Shown piece by piece: positions 23,624 through 33,566 of a stretch of DNA of 54,777 bases. The DNA is from Arthrobacter mobilis (GTDB lineage Bacteria > Actinomycetota > Actinomycetes > Actinomycetales > Micrococcaceae). The notes under the pieces were generated by a model that had not been told where the DNA came from, ran no database searches, and saw only the letters and a program-made list of their open reading frames with translations. Position 1 is the first letter of the stretch. Every line of letters begins with the position of its first letter. Made by a program: the position numbers and the translations under genes. The DNA lies in contig NZ_JAAZSQ010000011.1 of assembly GCF_012395835.1 (NCBI RefSeq), forward strand, positions 7,829-62,605, given 5' to 3'.

Positions 23624-24346
23624 CTACGGGCGGCCCACCCGCCCGGTCACGGAACGGAGGAATGCCGTCAACAGCGCCCTGCCCTCGGTGGTGTCCTGCG
23701 GCCGGTGGTTCCCGCCCGCGTGGCGGTGGACGGCGCCGGTGCTGGCCAGGTACTCCGCCACCTCCTCGTACAGCGGCTCCCAGCCGCCGGTGACCACCAG
23801 GGTGGGCAGTCCGGGCACGATGTGCAGGGGCGCCTCCCACGGCGGGGCCTGCAGCCGGAGCCGGCGCGCGGCCACACGGTCCGGCCCGGTCTGCAACGGC
23901 CCGGCTTCCAGCCCGAAGAGCACTCGGGAGAACTCGCGGCTGTACTGTTCGTCGTCGAGCCGGTCCCGGGCGGCAAAGAGCGGTCCGCGGCGTTCACGGT
24001 AGGTCGTGGTTACCGGCAGGTCCGCGGTCAGGGACAGGCAGGCGGGCTCGAACAGCGCCAGGGACCGGACCAGGTCCGGGCGCTCCACGGCGGCCATCAT
24101 CGCCGCCACCGCACCTTCGGCGTGGGCCACGACATGCCCGCCCGTGCCCAGGTTCTCCAGCACGATCCGCATGTCGGCGTCGAAATCGGTGGGCAGCGGT
24201 TCGGCCTGCGGGTCGAAACCGTGCCGGCGGAGGAACAGGCAGTCGTACTCCAGCGCCATCCCGTGCAGGTTGGTCCACGCGGCGGCACCGTACAGTCCGG
24301 CACCGTGGACGAAGACCATCCGTTCGGGCAAGCTGTGCAGGCGCAT
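23624..24346 (-). CDS. Alpha/beta hydrolase-fold protein lacking the nucleophile Ser
   Basis: 240 residues from ATG 24346. The fold is shown by MVFVHGAGLYG (oxyanion hole region), the nucleophile elbow VVAHAEGAVAAM, LPTLVVTGGWEPLY and GGNHRPQD, whose His occupies the catalytic position. The elbow small-x-Nu-x-Gly has Ala76 where Ser, Cys or Asp is required; the codon is GCC. The protein is therefore probably non-catalytic, or uses another mechanism. It could bind a ligand, as some receptor-like members do. It lies 51 bases before ffh. Confidence 0.78.
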   Translation of the reverse strand: MRLHSLPERMVFVHGAGLYGAAAWTNLHGMALEYDCLFLRRHGFDPQAEPLPTDFDADMRIVLENLGTGGHVVAHAEGAVAAMMAAVERPDLVRSLALFEPACLSLTADLPVTTTYRERRGPLFAARDRLDDEQYSREFSRVLFGLEAGPLQTGPDRVAARRLRLQAPPWEAPLHIVPGLPTLVVTGGWEPLYEEVAEYLASTGAVHRHAGGNHRPQDTTEGRALLTAFLRSVTGRVGRP

Positions 24347-24397
24347 ACGTGGAATCCCTGGAGCTGGAGCCGCTCCGCCGTCCGTCCTCCCTGGTCC

Positions 24398-25984
24398 TTA
24401 CTTGCCGAGGAACTTCTCGAACCCCTTGGGCAGGTTCAGTGCCGAGGGGTCGAACTCCTGCTCCTGCGCACCGAAGGCCGCCCCGGTGGGCAGCGCCTTG
24501 GCGGCATTGGCCCTGCGGGCCTCCGCCGCTGCCAGCTCCTGGGCTGCCTTGGCCGGGTTGCCCGAACGGGCCTTCTTCTTGCCCTTGGACGCCTGCTTGC
24601 CCTTCCGGGCTCCTCCGCTGAAGCCGCCGGGGCCGGCGAGCCCGGGCATGCCGGGGATGCCGCCGCCCTGGGCGAGCTTCTTCATCATCTTCTGGGCCTG
24701 GCCGAAACGCTCCAGCAGGGCGTTGACCTCGGAGACCTGCACGCCGGACCCGCGGGCGATGCGCGCACGGCGCGAGCCGTTGATGATCTTCGGCGCCAGG
24801 CGCTCGTGCGGGGTCATGGAGCGCACAATCGCCTCCACCCGGTCGATCTCGCGCTCGTCGAAGTTCTCCAGCTGCTCGCGCATGCCGGCGGCGCCGGGCA
24901 TCATCATCAGCAGCTTCTTCATCGAGCCCATGTTGCGGATCTGCTGCATCTGGGCGAGGAAGTCTTCGAGGGTGAAGTCCTCCTGGTCGACGAACTTCTT
25001 CGCCATCCGGGCAGCTTCGTCTTTGTCCCAGGCCTTCTCCGCCTGCTCGATCAGGGTGAGGATGTCGCCCATGTCCAGGATGCGGTTGGCCATCCGGTCC
25101 GGGTGGAAGATCTCGAAGTCATCCAGGCCTTCGCCGGTGGAGGCGAACATGACCGGCTTGCCGGTCACGGAGGCGACGGAGAGCGCGGCACCGCCGCGCG
25201 CGTCGCCGTCGAGCTTGGACAGCACGACGCCGGTAAAGTCCACGCCCTCATGGAACGCCTGGGCGGTATTGACCGCGTCCTGGCCGATCATCGCGTCGAT
25301 GACGAACAGCACCTCGTCCGGGTTGACCGCGGCGCGGATGTCCGCTGCCTGCTGCATCATCTCGGCGTCGATGCCCAGCCGGCCGGCGGTATCGACGATG
25401 ACGACATCGTGCAGCTTCTGCCGCGCCTCGGCGACGCCGTCGCGGGCCACGGCCACCGGATCGCCGGTGGCGGCCTCGAACTCGGACTGCACGCCCGGAT
25501 GCGGCGCAAAGACCGGCACGCCGGCGCGCTGGCCGTTGACCTGCAGCTGGGTGACGGCGTTGGGGCGCTGCAGGTCGGCGGCCACCAGCAGCGGGCTGTG
25601 GCCCTGGCCCTTGAGCCACTTGGCCAGCTTGCCGGCCAAGGTGGTCTTGCCGGCACCTTGCAGGCCGGCGAGCATGATGACGGTCGGCGGGGTCTTGGCC
25701 AGGCGGATGCGCCGGGTCTCGCCGCCGAGGATGCGGACCAGCTCGTCGTTGACGATCTTCACGACCTGCTGGGCAGGATTCAGCGCCGCCGAGACTTCCT
25801 CGCCGAGAGCGCGCTCCTTGACGTGGGCGGCGAACTCGCGCACCACGGGCACGGCGACGTCGGCATCGAGCAGGGCACGGCGGATCTCGCGGACGGTGGC
25901 GTCGACGTCGGCCTCGGACAGGCGTCCCTTGCCGCGCAGGTTCTTGAAGGTGGAGGTCAACCGGTCGGAGAGTGAATTGAACAC
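24398..25984 (-). CDS. ffh: Signal recognition particle protein Ffh (SRP54)
   Basis: 528 residues from GTG 25984. GTPase that binds SRP RNA and signal sequences and delivers ribosomes to FtsY. N domain 1-85, G domain with GLQGAGKTTLAGKLA (P-loop), DTAGRLGID, SKLDGDARGG and the DLQRPNAV box. The Met-rich M domain covers about 300-440 (MQQIRNMGSMKKLLMMMPG), then a Gly/Lys-rich tail. The gene ends the amt-glnK-ffh order apart from the inserted zwf. Confidence 0.97.
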   Translation of the reverse strand: MFNSLSDRLTSTFKNLRGKGRLSEADVDATVREIRRALLDADVAVPVVREFAAHVKERALGEEVSAALNPAQQVVKIVNDELVRILGGETRRIRLAKTPPTVIMLAGLQGAGKTTLAGKLAKWLKGQGHSPLLVAADLQRPNAVTQLQVNGQRAGVPVFAPHPGVQSEFEAATGDPVAVARDGVAEARQKLHDVVIVDTAGRLGIDAEMMQQAADIRAAVNPDEVLFVIDAMIGQDAVNTAQAFHEGVDFTGVVLSKLDGDARGGAALSVASVTGKPVMFASTGEGLDDFEIFHPDRMANRILDMGDILTLIEQAEKAWDKDEAARMAKKFVDQEDFTLEDFLAQMQQIRNMGSMKKLLMMMPGAAGMREQLENFDEREIDRVEAIVRSMTPHERLAPKIINGSRRARIARGSGVQVSEVNALLERFGQAQKMMKKLAQGGGIPGMPGLAGPGGFSGGARKGKQASKGKKKARSGNPAKAAQELAAAEARRANAAKALPTGAAFGAQEQEFDPSALNLPKGFEKFLGK

Positions 25985-26138
25985 GCGCCGTGCTTCTTTC
26001 GTCTATCGAGGACATCTTCCCCGGGCTGGGCCGGAGTTCAACTACCTAGGTTACCAATCAACGGTAGCCAATTTGTCTACTGCCGGTTGTGCCCGCCGGA
26101 CATTCCCTGAACCGGCGGCCCGTGGCAAGGTGGGACCT

Positions 26139-27590
26139 GTGAGCACAGAAACGACGGGCGCACCGGCCCAGGCCGTGGCAGGCCGGCCCGTGAGGATCCG
26201 CACCCTGCTCATCCTGGGCGCCTCCGGGGACCTGACCGGCCGGCTGCTGCTGCCCGGACTGGGCAGGCTGCTGGCCCTGGGACGCACCGCCGGGCTGACG
26301 CTGGTGGGCGCGGGTTCGGATGACTGGAGCCGGCAGCAGTGGCGCGACCGGGTGGCCGGGGCCTTCCGGGACTGCGAGCGCCCGGACAATGACAACGGCG
26401 TTCGGCAGCTTCGCCTGGTCGCCGGCCAGACCGACTACCACCGGCTGGACGTGACCGCGAAGGGGGCGCTGGCCGGCCTGCTCGCCGCCCTGGAGGGCCC
26501 GGTAGCGGTGTTCTTCGCGCTGCCGCCGGCAGTGAGCCAGAAGGCCTGCGAGGTGCTCGGGCCCGCCGACATTCCCGAGGGCACCCGGCTGGTGCTGGAA
26601 AAGCCGTTCGGTTCCAGCCTCGAATCGGCCCGGTCGCTGAACCGGACGCTGCTGCGGCTGGTGCCGGAGGAAAACATCCACCGCGTGGACCACTTCCTGG
26701 GCAAGGCCACGGTGTTCAACATCCTGGGCCTGCGCTTTGCCAACCGGCTGCTCGAGCCGCTCTTCAGCAACCAGCACGTGGCCAAGGTGGAGATCTACTA
26801 CGACGAGTCCCTGGCCCTGGAAGGCCGGGCCCGCTACTACGACCACGCCGGCGCCCTGCGGGACATGATCCAGAGCCACCTGCTGCAGGTGATGGCACTG
26901 ATGGCCCTGAACGCCCCGGCGAGTCTGAAGGAACGGGATTTGCGCGACCATATCGGCAGCGTGCTCCGGGCCAGTTCCGTGAACCCGGACTTCGCCCGCA
27001 GCACCCGCCGCGCGCGCTATACGGCCGGCGACATCGAGGGCCGGCGGATCCCGGACTACACCGCCGAGGCCGGGATCGACCCGTCCCGCGGTACCGAGAC
27101 CTTGGCCGAGATCGAAGTCTCGATCAACAACGAGCGCTGGGCCGGGGTGCCGTTCATCCTGCGCTCGGGCAAGGCGCTCGGCCGGCCGCAGAAGGAGGCC
27201 ATCGTCACCTTCAAACCGGTGAACCACCTGCCCACCGGCTTCAAAGGCGTGGACGAGCCCACCCGGCTGCGCATCGGCTTCGGGCCGGAGACCCTGCGGC
27301 TGGAGATCGATGTCAACGGCCCCGGTGACATTTTCACGCTGGACCGGGCGGTCATGGAAGCGCAGCTGCACTCGGCGGACCTGCTTCCCTACGGCGAAGT
27401 CCTGGAAGGAGTGCTCGCCGGGGATCCGCTGCTGTCGGTCCGCGGCGACATCGCCGAGGACTGCTGGCGGATTGTCGAGCCCGTGCTGCAGGCGTGGGCG
27501 GAGAACCAGGTGCCGCTGGAGGAATATCCGGCAGGTTCGCATGGCCCCGCAGGGTGGGGAACCTCCCGCCAGGACCGCCCGCTGGAATGA
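26139..27590 (+). CDS. zwf: Glucose-6-phosphate dehydrogenase
   Basis: 483 residues from GTG 26139 behind AAGGTGGGACCT. Oxidises glucose 6-phosphate to 6-phosphogluconolactone with NADP. The dinucleotide loop is LILGASGDLTGRLLLPGL; the active site is HRVDHFLGKATVFN with the catalytic His and Lys, and EKPFGSSLESA and LPYGEVLEGVLAGD are also family marks. Length is typical. It lies alone on the plus strand between glnK and ffh, without the usual partner opcA, so it may be a second isoenzyme. It is divergent from ffh. Confidence 0.93.
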   Translation: MSTETTGAPAQAVAGRPVRIRTLLILGASGDLTGRLLLPGLGRLLALGRTAGLTLVGAGSDDWSRQQWRDRVAGAFRDCERPDNDNGVRQLRLVAGQTDYHRLDVTAKGALAGLLAALEGPVAVFFALPPAVSQKACEVLGPADIPEGTRLVLEKPFGSSLESARSLNRTLLRLVPEENIHRVDHFLGKATVFNILGLRFANRLLEPLFSNQHVAKVEIYYDESLALEGRARYYDHAGALRDMIQSHLLQVMALMALNAPASLKERDLRDHIGSVLRASSVNPDFARSTRRARYTAGDIEGRRIPDYTAEAGIDPSRGTETLAEIEVSINNERWAGVPFILRSGKALGRPQKEAIVTFKPVNHLPTGFKGVDEPTRLRIGFGPETLRLEIDVNGPGDIFTLDRAVMEAQLHSADLLPYGEVLEGVLAGDPLLSVRGDIAEDCWRIVEPVLQAWAENQVPLEEYPAGSHGPAGWGTSRQDRPLE

Positions 27591-27649
27591 CCTTGGCCGC
27601 CGCCCCGGCCCACCCGCAGTGCGGGGGTTCGGGGGCGGCGGGCCAAGGT
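27590..27649. terminator. Long hairpin between convergent zwf and glnK
   Basis: Arms ACCTTGGCC-GCCGCCCC and GGGGCGGC-GGGCCAAGGT at about 27590-27606 and 27631-27649, with one bulge. There is no strong T-run. Both convergent genes could end here. Confidence 0.55.
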
Positions 27650-27748
27650 CTGTACCGCGGGAACATCTGCCGGCCAATTACTGCCCTGCAACTACCGGCC
27701 GGTTTTGAGAGGGAGGGGCGGTGCTTTCGCGGTCTGCTGGCGCGAGGG

Positions 27749-29388
<1,640 letters not shown>

Positions 29389-29469
29389 TTTCACGTCCTC
29401 TCGTCGCCGGCGGGCCATTCCCGCCAACACCAGAGTGCCGCCGCAGTGTTTCCGCCGATCCAGCGGAAG

Positions 29470-29485
29470 ATTTCTGCTTGGTTAC
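29470..29485 (-). promoter_or_regulatory. GlnR-like box, proximal to amt
   Basis: On the minus strand reads GTAAC, six bases, GAAAT. This fits the actinobacterial GlnR half-site pair GTnAC-n6-GaAAC with one mismatch. About 82 bases upstream of the amt start. Confidence 0.45.
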
Positions 29486-29522
29486 AAGAAAGGCGGGTGC
29501 GTAAAAAGGCGATAAAGCCGGT

Positions 29523-29538
29523 GTTTCGGCCATGTTTC
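29523..29538 (-). promoter_or_regulatory. GlnR-like box, distal to amt
   Basis: On the minus strand reads GAAAC, six bases, GAAAC. The spacing equals that of the proximal box and the second half-site is a perfect match. About 135 bases upstream of amt. Confidence 0.45.
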
Positions 29539-29751
29539 CGGAACCTGACCGGCCGGTCCCTCATCGCCGGCTCCCCCTCCCCCGTTTTGGGAATCCGCTG
29601 CATGTTTAAATCGTGGGCAGATTCCCACAACGGGGGAAACCGGCGGACCGGATCCCGCGCGCCCGAGGCCGGGCCCTCGGCGGATAGCGCTCCGTGCCCT
29701 CCCGAACCTCGCAAGCCCGGTTGGGGTCCCTCGGGCACTACGCTGGGAAGC

Positions 29752-31011
29752 ATGCCCCTTCTCCGCCGCCTGCCCGGCATCGCCGGCCGTCCCGAGCCCG
29801 CCCCGCGGGTGCGGCTGCCGCGGGACATCAAGGTCCTGCTCGCCGCCGCGTTCGTGATCGCCCTCGGCTACGGACTGGTCGCCCCCGTGCTTCCCCAGTT
29901 CGCCGCAAGTTTCGACGTCGGCGTCGCGGCGGCGTCGGTCATCGTGAGCGTGTTCGCGTTCACCCGGCTGGTCTTCGCCCCGGCCAGCGGCAGCCTGACC
30001 GCCCGGCTCGGCGAGCGGAAGGTCTATGTGTCCGGAGTGTTGATCGTCGCCCTGTCCACCGGTGCCTGCGCCTTCGCGCAGGACTACTGGCAGCTGCTGC
30101 TGTACCGCGGCCTGGGCGGCATCGGCTCCACCATGTTCACCGTCTCCGCCATGGCGCTGCTGATCAGGCTCTCCCCGCCGGATGGCCGCGGGCGCGTATC
30201 CGGCGCCTACGCCGGCACCTTCCTGATGGGCGGCATCCTCGGCCCGGTGGTCGGCGGGCTGCTGGCCGGCTGGGGGCTGCGCGTACCCTTCCTGGTGTAT
30301 GCGGCAGCCCTGGTGGTCGCGGCCGCCGTCGTCGCCGTCATGCTCCGTGAGCCGCGGGGCGCCGCCGGCAGCGCCGGCGGCCCGGTCCAGCCGCCGCTGA
30401 CCGTCCGGGAGGCGCTCAGCGACGGGACCTACCGGGCCTCGCTGGTGGCCGCCGTCGCCAACGGCTGGGCGAACTTCGGCGTCCGGATGTCCCTGATCCC
30501 GCTCTTTGCCGGGGCGGTGCTGCTGGCCGGTCCCTCCACCGCCGGCCTGGCTCTGGCCGTGTTCGCAGTCGGCAACGCGCTGGCGCTGACCTTCTCCGGC
30601 CGGCTGGCCGACACCATCGGGCGCAAGCCCATGGTCATCACCGGACTGGTAGTTACCGGACTGGCCTTGGGTGCGGTGGGATTCTCCGACAACGTGCCGC
30701 TGTTCGTGGTGCTCTCGGTGGTGGCAGGCTTCGGCTCGGGCCTGCTGAACCCCTCGCAGCAGGCAGCGGTGGCCGACATTGTCGGCAACCAACGCAACGG
30801 CGGGAAGGTCCTGGCGGCCTTCCAGATGGCCACCGACGCCGGGGCGATCCTCGGGCCGGTCCTGGCCGGTGCGCTCGCGGACCAGCTCTCCTACGGCTGG
30901 GCCTTCGCGGTCACCGGCGCCATCGCCCTGGCCGCGGCGCTGGTGTGGCTGGTATCCGGCCGCGAGACACTCATCCGGGAACCGCAGCAAGGCCCGGACC
31001 GTCCCGCCTAG
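29752..31011 (+). CDS. MFS transporter, drug-efflux-like
   Basis: 419 residues from ATG 29752. Twelve membrane spans. The MFS loop-2/3 signature GSLTARLGERKVYVSG and its repeat SGRLADTIGRKPMVITG are present. Motif C-like YAGTFLMGGILGPVVGGLL in span 5 points to an antiporter of the DHA1 drug-efflux type. Substrate unknown. Its last base abuts the stop of the convergent hydrolase gene. Confidence 0.88.
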   Translation: MPLLRRLPGIAGRPEPAPRVRLPRDIKVLLAAAFVIALGYGLVAPVLPQFAASFDVGVAAASVIVSVFAFTRLVFAPASGSLTARLGERKVYVSGVLIVALSTGACAFAQDYWQLLLYRGLGGIGSTMFTVSAMALLIRLSPPDGRGRVSGAYAGTFLMGGILGPVVGGLLAGWGLRVPFLVYAAALVVAAAVVAVMLREPRGAAGSAGGPVQPPLTVREALSDGTYRASLVAAVANGWANFGVRMSLIPLFAGAVLLAGPSTAGLALAVFAVGNALALTFSGRLADTIGRKPMVITGLVVTGLALGAVGFSDNVPLFVVLSVVAGFGSGLLNPSQQAAVADIVGNQRNGGKVLAAFQMATDAGAILGPVLAGALADQLSYGWAFAVTGAIALAAALVWLVSGRETLIREPQQGPDRPA

Positions 31012-31812
31012 CTACTCCACTTCGCGCCAGAACGCCGCGACACGGGCGTTCCACTCGTCCGGAACCTCTTGGAAGGGCTGGTGGGCCTCGCCCTCCAGCA
31101 GCTCGAAGCGTGCGCCGGGAATCAGCTGCGCCACACTCCGGCACAGGTCCGGGCGGACGGTTGAGTCGCGGCCGCCGGCCAGTACCAGCGTGGGTGCGGC
31201 AATCTGCGGCAGGCGCTCCGTGGTGTCGTGCGCCCGGAAGGCGTCCAGGAAACGCACCAGCTCCTCGGTCTGCTGTTTGTGCGGGAAGGCCAGCACGTCC
31301 TCGATGAACCGGTCCACCGTCCCGTCGTCGTGCGCCCGGTTGGTGTAGATGTCGAGGAAGAACATCTGCAGGAAGTCGCGCTCGGTCGGGGCGTTTTCCG
31401 CCAGCCAGCGGACCAGGTCCGCCCAGCGGCGCAGGTAGGTGTCCATCACCGGCCAGGTGCTCTGCAGGACGAGGCTGTGGACCAGCCCCGGATGGCGGAG
31501 CGCCAGCTCCTGGGCGATGATGCTGCCCCCGGAGAAGCCCGCCACGTGGGCCGAGGAAATGCCCAGCGCCCGCAGCACGCCGGCGCCGTCGTCGGCCATC
31601 TGCTCCACCGTGACCGGACCCGGCGGCATGGCGGTCCGGCCCGCGCCGCGGTTGTCGAACGTGGTCAGCCGGAAACTGCCGGCGAGCCCGTCCAGCTGGA
31701 ACTGCCAGGACTCGACGGTGTCCCCCAGGCCGCCGATCAGCAGGACGTCCGGCCCGTCGCCGGCCTGCTCGGCCCAGATGTCCAGGTCGCCGGCCCGTAC
31801 ATGCTTGCCCAT
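31012..31812 (-). CDS. Alpha/beta hydrolase
   Basis: 266 residues from ATG 31812. Oxyanion region VLLIGGLGDTVESW, nucleophile Ser94 in VAGFSGGSIIAQ, acid in LVLAGGRDSTVRP and His in LEGEAHQPFQEVP, so the triad is complete. The sequence resembles lactonase/esterase or haloperoxidase-like members (3-oxoadipate enol-lactonase type), substrate unknown. It lies just upstream of ftsY's end on the chromosome and converges on the MFS gene. Confidence 0.88.
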   Translation of the reverse strand: MGKHVRAGDLDIWAEQAGDGPDVLLIGGLGDTVESWQFQLDGLAGSFRLTTFDNRGAGRTAMPPGPVTVEQMADDGAGVLRALGISSAHVAGFSGGSIIAQELALRHPGLVHSLVLQSTWPVMDTYLRRWADLVRWLAENAPTERDFLQMFFLDIYTNRAHDDGTVDRFIEDVLAFPHKQQTEELVRFLDAFRAHDTTERLPQIAAPTLVLAGGRDSTVRPDLCRSVAQLIPGARFELLEGEAHQPFQEVPDEWNARVAAFWREVE

Positions 31813-31885
31813 GCCTCAGCCCTCTTCCGCTCAGGGGCCGATCCTACGCCGCTCCGGCAGCCGGTGGGAATACTGCCGGGGCAAA

Positions 31886-31925
31886 CCGAAGGGCGGGCGC
31901 GTTATCCGACGCGTCCGCCCTTCGG
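31886..31925 (-). terminator. Terminator of ftsY
   Basis: Perfect 11-bp arms CCGAAGGGCGG (31886-31896) and CCGCCCTTCGG (31915-31925), followed on the minus strand by TTTGCCCC. It starts 20 bases past the ftsY stop. Confidence 0.85.
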
Positions 31926-31944
31926 CAGATCAGCTGTCTCCCGG

Positions 31945-33159
31945 CTAGTTCAGCAAGGCGTCGACAAAACTTTCGGCTTCGAACGGGGCCAGATCGTCCG
32001 GGCCCTCGCCCAGGCCCACCAGCTTCACCGGCACGCCCAGGCTGCGCTGGATGGCTACCACGATGCCGCCCTTGGCGGTCCCGTCCAGCTTGGTCAGCAC
32101 GATGCCGGTGATGTTGACGACCTCGGAGAACACCTTGGCCTGGTTCAGCCCGTTCTGCCCGGTGGTCGCGTCCAGCACCAGCAGCACCTCGTCCACCGTG
32201 GCCAGCTTCTCGATCACGCGCTTGACCTTGCCGAGCTCGTCCATCAGGCCGACCTTGTTCTGCAGGCGGCCGGCGGTATCCACCATGACGACGTCCACTT
32301 CTTGGTCGATGCCGGCCTTCACCGCCTCGAAGGCAACCGAGGCAGGATCGGCGCCGTCGATGTCGGACTTCACGGTCGGCACGCCCACGCGCTGTCCCCA
32401 GGTCGCCAGCTGCTCGGCCGCCGCGGCGCGGAAGGTGTCGGCCGCCCCCAGCAGCACGTCCTTGTCCTCGGCCACCAGCACGCGGGCCAGCTTGCCCACG
32501 GTGGTGGTCTTGCCGACGCCGTTGACGCCGACCACCAGGACGACGGCGGGCCGGTCGGCGTGGCGCTGGACGGCGAGGCTGCGGTCCATCCCCGGGTCCA
32601 CGAGCTTGATCAGTTCCTCGCGCAGCATCTGCTTGACCTCGTCCGGGTCCTGGCTGCCGGCGATCTTGACCCGGTCGCGCAGCGCGTCCACCAGCTCTGT
32701 GGTCGGTTCGGTCCCGAGGTCCGCCAGCAGCAGCGTCTCCTCGATCTCGTCCCAGACGTCCTCATCGATCTTGTCGCGCGAGAGCAGCGCCAGCAGGCCC
32801 TTGCCCAGGGCGTTGTTGGACTTGACCAGCCGGGCGCGCAGCCGGGCCAGCCGGCCCTGGACCGGCGCCGGGGTCTCGACCGGCACAGCCTCGATGCCGG
32901 TCAGGTCCTCGGCCACCTCGACATCGGCCGGCGGAAGCTCGGGTTCGGGTGCCGGCGGTGCAGGGGCTTCCGGCCGTGCCGGCGGGGCCTCGAGCGTGTC
33001 CGTTCCGGCGCCGGCCAGCGGTGCCTGGTCGTTGGCGTCGCGCGTGGTGGTGTAGGTGCCCGGCGGAGTCCTGCGGCCCTTCAGCAGCAGGATCGCAACG
33101 GAACCGACGACGGCGATAGCTATGACAGCGTAGAGAATGATCAGGGTTACGTCGTTCAC
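31945..33159 (-). CDS. ftsY: Signal recognition particle receptor FtsY
   Basis: 404 residues from GTG 33159. The N-terminus has a membrane segment ([20 protein letters not shown]), typical of actinobacteria, then a Pro/Ala/Glu-rich A domain. The NG GTPase domain shows [35 protein letters not shown] and [10 protein letters not shown]. It docks SRP-ribosome complexes at the membrane. Downstream it ends in a clear terminator. Confidence 0.97.
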   Translation of the reverse strand: MNDVTLIILYAVIAIAVVGSVAILLLKGRRTPPGTYTTTRDANDQAPLAGAGTDTLEAPPARPEAPAPPAPEPELPPADVEVAEDLTGIEAVPVETPAPVQGRLARLRARLVKSNNALGKGLLALLSRDKIDEDVWDEIEETLLLADLGTEPTTELVDALRDRVKIAGSQDPDEVKQMLREELIKLVDPGMDRSLAVQRHADRPAVVLVVGVNGVGKTTTVGKLARVLVAEDKDVLLGAADTFRAAAAEQLATWGQRVGVPTVKSDIDGADPASVAFEAVKAGIDQEVDVVMVDTAGRLQNKVGLMDELGKVKRVIEKLATVDEVLLVLDATTGQNGLNQAKVFSEVVNITGIVLTKLDGTAKGGIVVAIQRSLGVPVKLVGLGEGPDDLAPFEAESFVDALLN

Positions 33160-33192
33160 GTCCCTAGCTTCTCACAGCGCCCGGACCGTCAG

Positions 33193-33420
33193 TCAGCTGC
33201 CGGCGTCCCCGTTGCGGCGGGCTTCGGCCTGTTCCCGGACGAACTGCCGGTCCGCTTCGGAGACTTCGAACTGCCCGGGACCGTCTCCGTCCCCCACGGC
33301 GGCATTGATGGCGTTGACCACCGTCCGCGGCAGGACGACGGTTCCGGGGTTGTCCATGAACCATTCCCGGATTCCCGGTTCCAGCCGGTCCCACCACTGC
33401 GCAATCGGTGCCGATTCCAT
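33193..33420 (-). CDS. Small conserved-looking protein, 75 residues
   Basis: ATG 33420 behind GAGGAAAGGACAGCC is preferred over ATG 33459. Reads MESAPIAQWWDRLEPGIREW, then FMDNPGTVVLPRTVVNAINA, with a charged C-terminus. It looks like a compact helical domain. No family recognised. Lies 33 bases upstream of ftsY and may be co-transcribed with it. Confidence 0.65.
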   Translation of the reverse strand: MESAPIAQWWDRLEPGIREWFMDNPGTVVLPRTVVNAINAAVGDGDGPGQFEVSEADRQFVREQAEARRNGDAGS

Positions 33421-33566
33421 GGCTGTCCTTTCCTCGGTGTCCTCGATCCGCTCCGGCAAATCTACGGCGCGGGTGTGAACTGCGTATTAACGCTGCCTCA
33501 CATTGCGGACCATGGCCGAAATCCTGGAGGCTGTCGGTTCCGCGGGCGCGGACATAAGATTTGGCT

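Larger units (their letters stand above)
29389..29751. other. Divergent intergenic region of amt and the MFS gene
   Basis: No gene. Besides the two GlnR-like boxes it contains an inverted repeat TGGGAATC (29588-29595) / GATTCCCA (29620-29627) overlapping a second one, GTGGG-n6-CCCAC (29613-29628). These lie 124-164 bases upstream of the MFS start and might be its operator. Confidence 0.4.

Noticed and set aside
24006-26138. Long in-frame extension of zwf over ffh
   Set aside because: The zwf protein begins at GTG 26139, where a ribosome site and the NADP-binding domain follow; the extension is Ser/Ala/Arg-rich and antisense to ffh.
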